The notes under the pieces are model-generated. The model did no database searches and was not told the origin of the DNA. It worked only from the letters and a program-made list of their open reading frames with translations. Made by a program: the position numbers and the translations under genes. Below, piece by piece: positions 62,629 to 64,000 of a DNA stretch of 64,000 nucleotides; the stretch's first letter is position 1, and each line of letters begins with the position of its first letter. The stretch is from Streptomyces sp. VRA16 Mangrove soil (lineage in GTDB: Bacteria; Actinomycetota; Actinomycetes; Streptomycetales; Streptomycetaceae), in NCBI RefSeq assembly GCF_017377775.1, contig NZ_JAFVLN010000018.1, positions 62,001 through 126,000 of the forward strand, given 5' to 3'.

Positions 62629-62663
62629 GGTGGGGGCTGGTCGCGCAGTTCCCCGCGCGCCTG
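62629..62663 (+). repeat. Dispersed GC-rich repeat, copy 3
   Basis: GGTGGGGGCTGGTCGCGCAG followed by TTCCCCGCGCGCCTGA. It pairs with the inverted copy at 62725-62757. Confidence 0.8.
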
Positions 62664-62748
62664 AGATGCGCACTTTCGGCGCGGCACCTCCCCGACGGGG
62701 AAGGCTGCGCGCCGGCGCATGCCTTCAGGGGCGCGGGGAACTGCGCGA
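62641..62748. repeat. Large nested inverted repeat (cruciform-like)
   Basis: The 24-bp arm at 62641-62664 is complementary to 62725-62748 with one mismatch. Inside, ATGCGC/GCGCAT and a TCCCC-GAC-GGGGA hairpin (62689-62701) add further pairing, so almost the whole 108 bp can fold. It lies between mazG and the P450 gene; it may terminate mazG transcription. Confidence 0.75.
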
Positions 62749-62757
62749 AGCAGGACC
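62725..62757 (-). repeat. Dispersed GC-rich repeat, copy 4 (inverted)
   Basis: Reverse-complement copy, TCAGGGGCGCGGGGAACTGC followed by GCGAAGCAGGACC. Confidence 0.8.
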
Positions 62758-62840
62758 ACCGGGCCCGCGCGCGGCGACGCACACCCGCCCGGCAGACGGG
62801 CAGCCGCACCCCCGCACTCCCCGACGGATACCGTCGAGGA

Positions 62841-64000
62841 GTGACCGAAAGCCCCGCCCCCAAGAAGACCGCCCCCGACCTGTTCACCTGGGAGTTCGCC
62901 GGCAACCCGTACCCCGCGTACGCGTGGCTGCGCGACAACGCGCCGGTGCACCGCACCACCCTCCCCAGCGGCGTCGAGGCCTGGCTGGTCACCCGGTACG
63001 CCGACGCCCGCCAGGCCCTGGCCGACCAGCGGCTCAGCAAGAATCCGGAGCACCACGACGAGCCCAGCCACGCCAAGGGCAAGACCGGCATCCCGGGCGA
63101 GCGCAAGGCGGAGCTGATGACGCATCTGCTCAACATCGACCCGCCGGACCACACCCGCCTGCGCCGCCTCGTCTCGAAGGCGTTCACCCCGCGAAGAGTG
63201 GCTGAGTTCGCGCCCCGGGTGCAGGAGTTGACCGACGACCTCATCGACCGGTTCGCGGCGAAGGGCGAGGCCGACCTCATCCACGACTTCGCCTTCCCGC
63301 TCCCCATCTACGCCATCTGCGACCTGCTCGGCGTCCCGCGCGAGGACCAGGACGACTTCCGGGACTGGGCAGGGATGATGATCCGCCACGGTGGCGGCCC
63401 GCGCGGGGGAGTGGCCCGCTCGGTGAAGAAGATGCGCGGCTATCTGGCCGAGCTGATCCACCGCAAGCGCGCCGACCCCGGGGACGACCTCATCTCGGGG
63501 CTCATCCGCGCCTCCGACCACGGCGAGCACCTCACGGAGAACGAGGCCGCCGCGATGGCGTTCATCCTGCTCTTCGCCGGGTTCGAGACGACGGTCAACC
63601 TCATCGGCAACGGCACGTACGCCCTGCTCACCCACCCCGACCAGCGCGAGCGCCTGCAACGGTCGATCGCGGCGGGGGAGCGCGGCCTGCTGGAGACCGG
63701 GATCGAGGAACTGCTGCGTTTCGACGGCCCGGTGGAGCTGGCCACCTGGCGGTTCGCGACGCAGCCGCTGAGCATCGGCGGCCAGGACATCGCCGCGGGC
63801 GACCCGGTCCTCGTCGTGCTCGCCGCCGCCGACCGCGACCCGGACCGCTTCGCAGAGCCCGACACCCTCGACCTCGCCCGCCGGGACAACCAGCACCTCG
63901 GTTACGGTCACGGCATCCATTACTGCCTCGGTGCCCCGCTCGCCCGGCTCGAAGGACAGACCGCGCTCGCCACCCTGCTGACCCGCCTGCCCGACCTGCG
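62841..64000 (+). CDS. Cytochrome P450 (3' end outside window)
   Basis: At least 386 residues of an expected ~400, cut off by the window end. Bacterial class P450: LLNIDPPDHTRLRRLVSKAF, I-helix FAGFETTVNLI, ExxR as EELLRF, PVELATWRF (beta 3) and heme loop LGYGHGIHYCLG with the Cys ligand at residue 362; Tyr takes the place of the usual Phe at the start of that loop. The Ala/Gly-E-T-T I-helix supports mono-oxygenase activity. GTG start with GAGGA immediately before it, so a leaderless transcript is possible. No ferredoxin gene is seen in the window. Confidence 0.95.
   Translation, partial: MTESPAPKKTAPDLFTWEFAGNPYPAYAWLRDNAPVHRTTLPSGVEAWLVTRYADARQALADQRLSKNPEHHDEPSHAKGKTGIPGERKAELMTHLLNIDPPDHTRLRRLVSKAFTPRRVAEFAPRVQELTDDLIDRFAAKGEADLIHDFAFPLPIYAICDLLGVPREDQDDFRDWAGMMIRHGGGPRGGVARSVKKMRGYLAELIHRKRADPGDDLISGLIRASDHGEHLTENEAAAMAFILLFAGFETTVNLIGNGTYALLTHPDQRERLQRSIAAGERGLLETGIEELLRFDGPVELATWRFATQPLSIGGQDIAAGDPVLVVLAAADRDPDRFAEPDTLDLARRDNQHLGYGHGIHYCLGAPLARLEGQTALATLLTRLPDL

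Overview
This is a window of very high G+C actinobacterial chromosome. Third codon positions are almost all G or C, GTG starts are common, same-strand genes often overlap by a few bases (ATGA, GTGA, TGATG), and the regulators are of actinomycete type (DUF397 with XRE-DUF5753, LuxR orphans, Hanks-type kinase). The gene order around galTEK, tamR/tam, desaturase, ppc, pth-rplY-prs-glmU and mfd matches what I recall of the conserved core of a Streptomyces chromosome, so I read it as Streptomyces core sequence with small accessory pockets. I see no insertion sequence, prophage, CRISPR array or replication origin.

Layout. 1-5045: the end of an ABC-F ATPase gene, then two tandem membrane-anchored PQQ-type beta-propeller paralogs and a strong terminator. 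5246-9207: a LuxR-type orphan regulator with a degenerate receiver, a DUF397/XRE/HATPase regulatory triad, and a split Rpn-type nuclease with a small repeat-bearing partner. 9226-14356: a solute:sodium symporter divergent from galT-galE-galK. 14361-19371: acetyltransferase, LuxR regulator, the divergent tamR/tam pair with a clear operator, a glyoxalase-fold protein, a TetR regulator and a fatty acid desaturase. 19691-27200: ppc, then on the minus strand glmU, prs, rplY and pth, with a tRNA-Gln gene upstream of glmU.

27532-34316 is the most unusual section. After an orphan histidine kinase and a tandem-repeat spacer come four genes that look like a cytoplasmic polymorphic-toxin/immunity locus. 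A YwqJ-type deaminase and a SUKH-3 protein lie on the minus strand. Divergent from them are a WHH-nuclease/SUKH fusion and a 925-residue Imm35 / Pro-rich / deaminase-like / SUKH-4 fusion. Toxin-type and immunity-type domains are joined in the same polypeptides and no secretion signal is visible.

34397-44139: LCP cell-wall ligase, coiled-coil protein, a 16-bp minisatellite, an ArsR/peptide-deformylase divergon with twin palindromic operators, small enzymes, a GNAT-infA pair preceded by a 17-codon upstream ORF, a DUF485/acetate-type symporter pair and an MFS exporter. 44433-64000: a MacB-like ABC exporter, mfd, a secreted HNH lipoprotein, a GNAT-like protein, a DUF4352-type protein, a fused HTH / N6-methylase / specificity protein whose motif IV is altered, a membrane protein plus Ser/Thr kinase, three secreted proteins, mazG and the start of a cytochrome P450 gene.

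Recurring non-coding structure includes a ~35-bp dispersed repeat (four copies, two of them inverted to form a large potential cruciform), several minisatellites, and perfect or near-perfect GC-rich hairpins acting as likely terminators. All functional calls come from reading motifs by eye. No database search was run.
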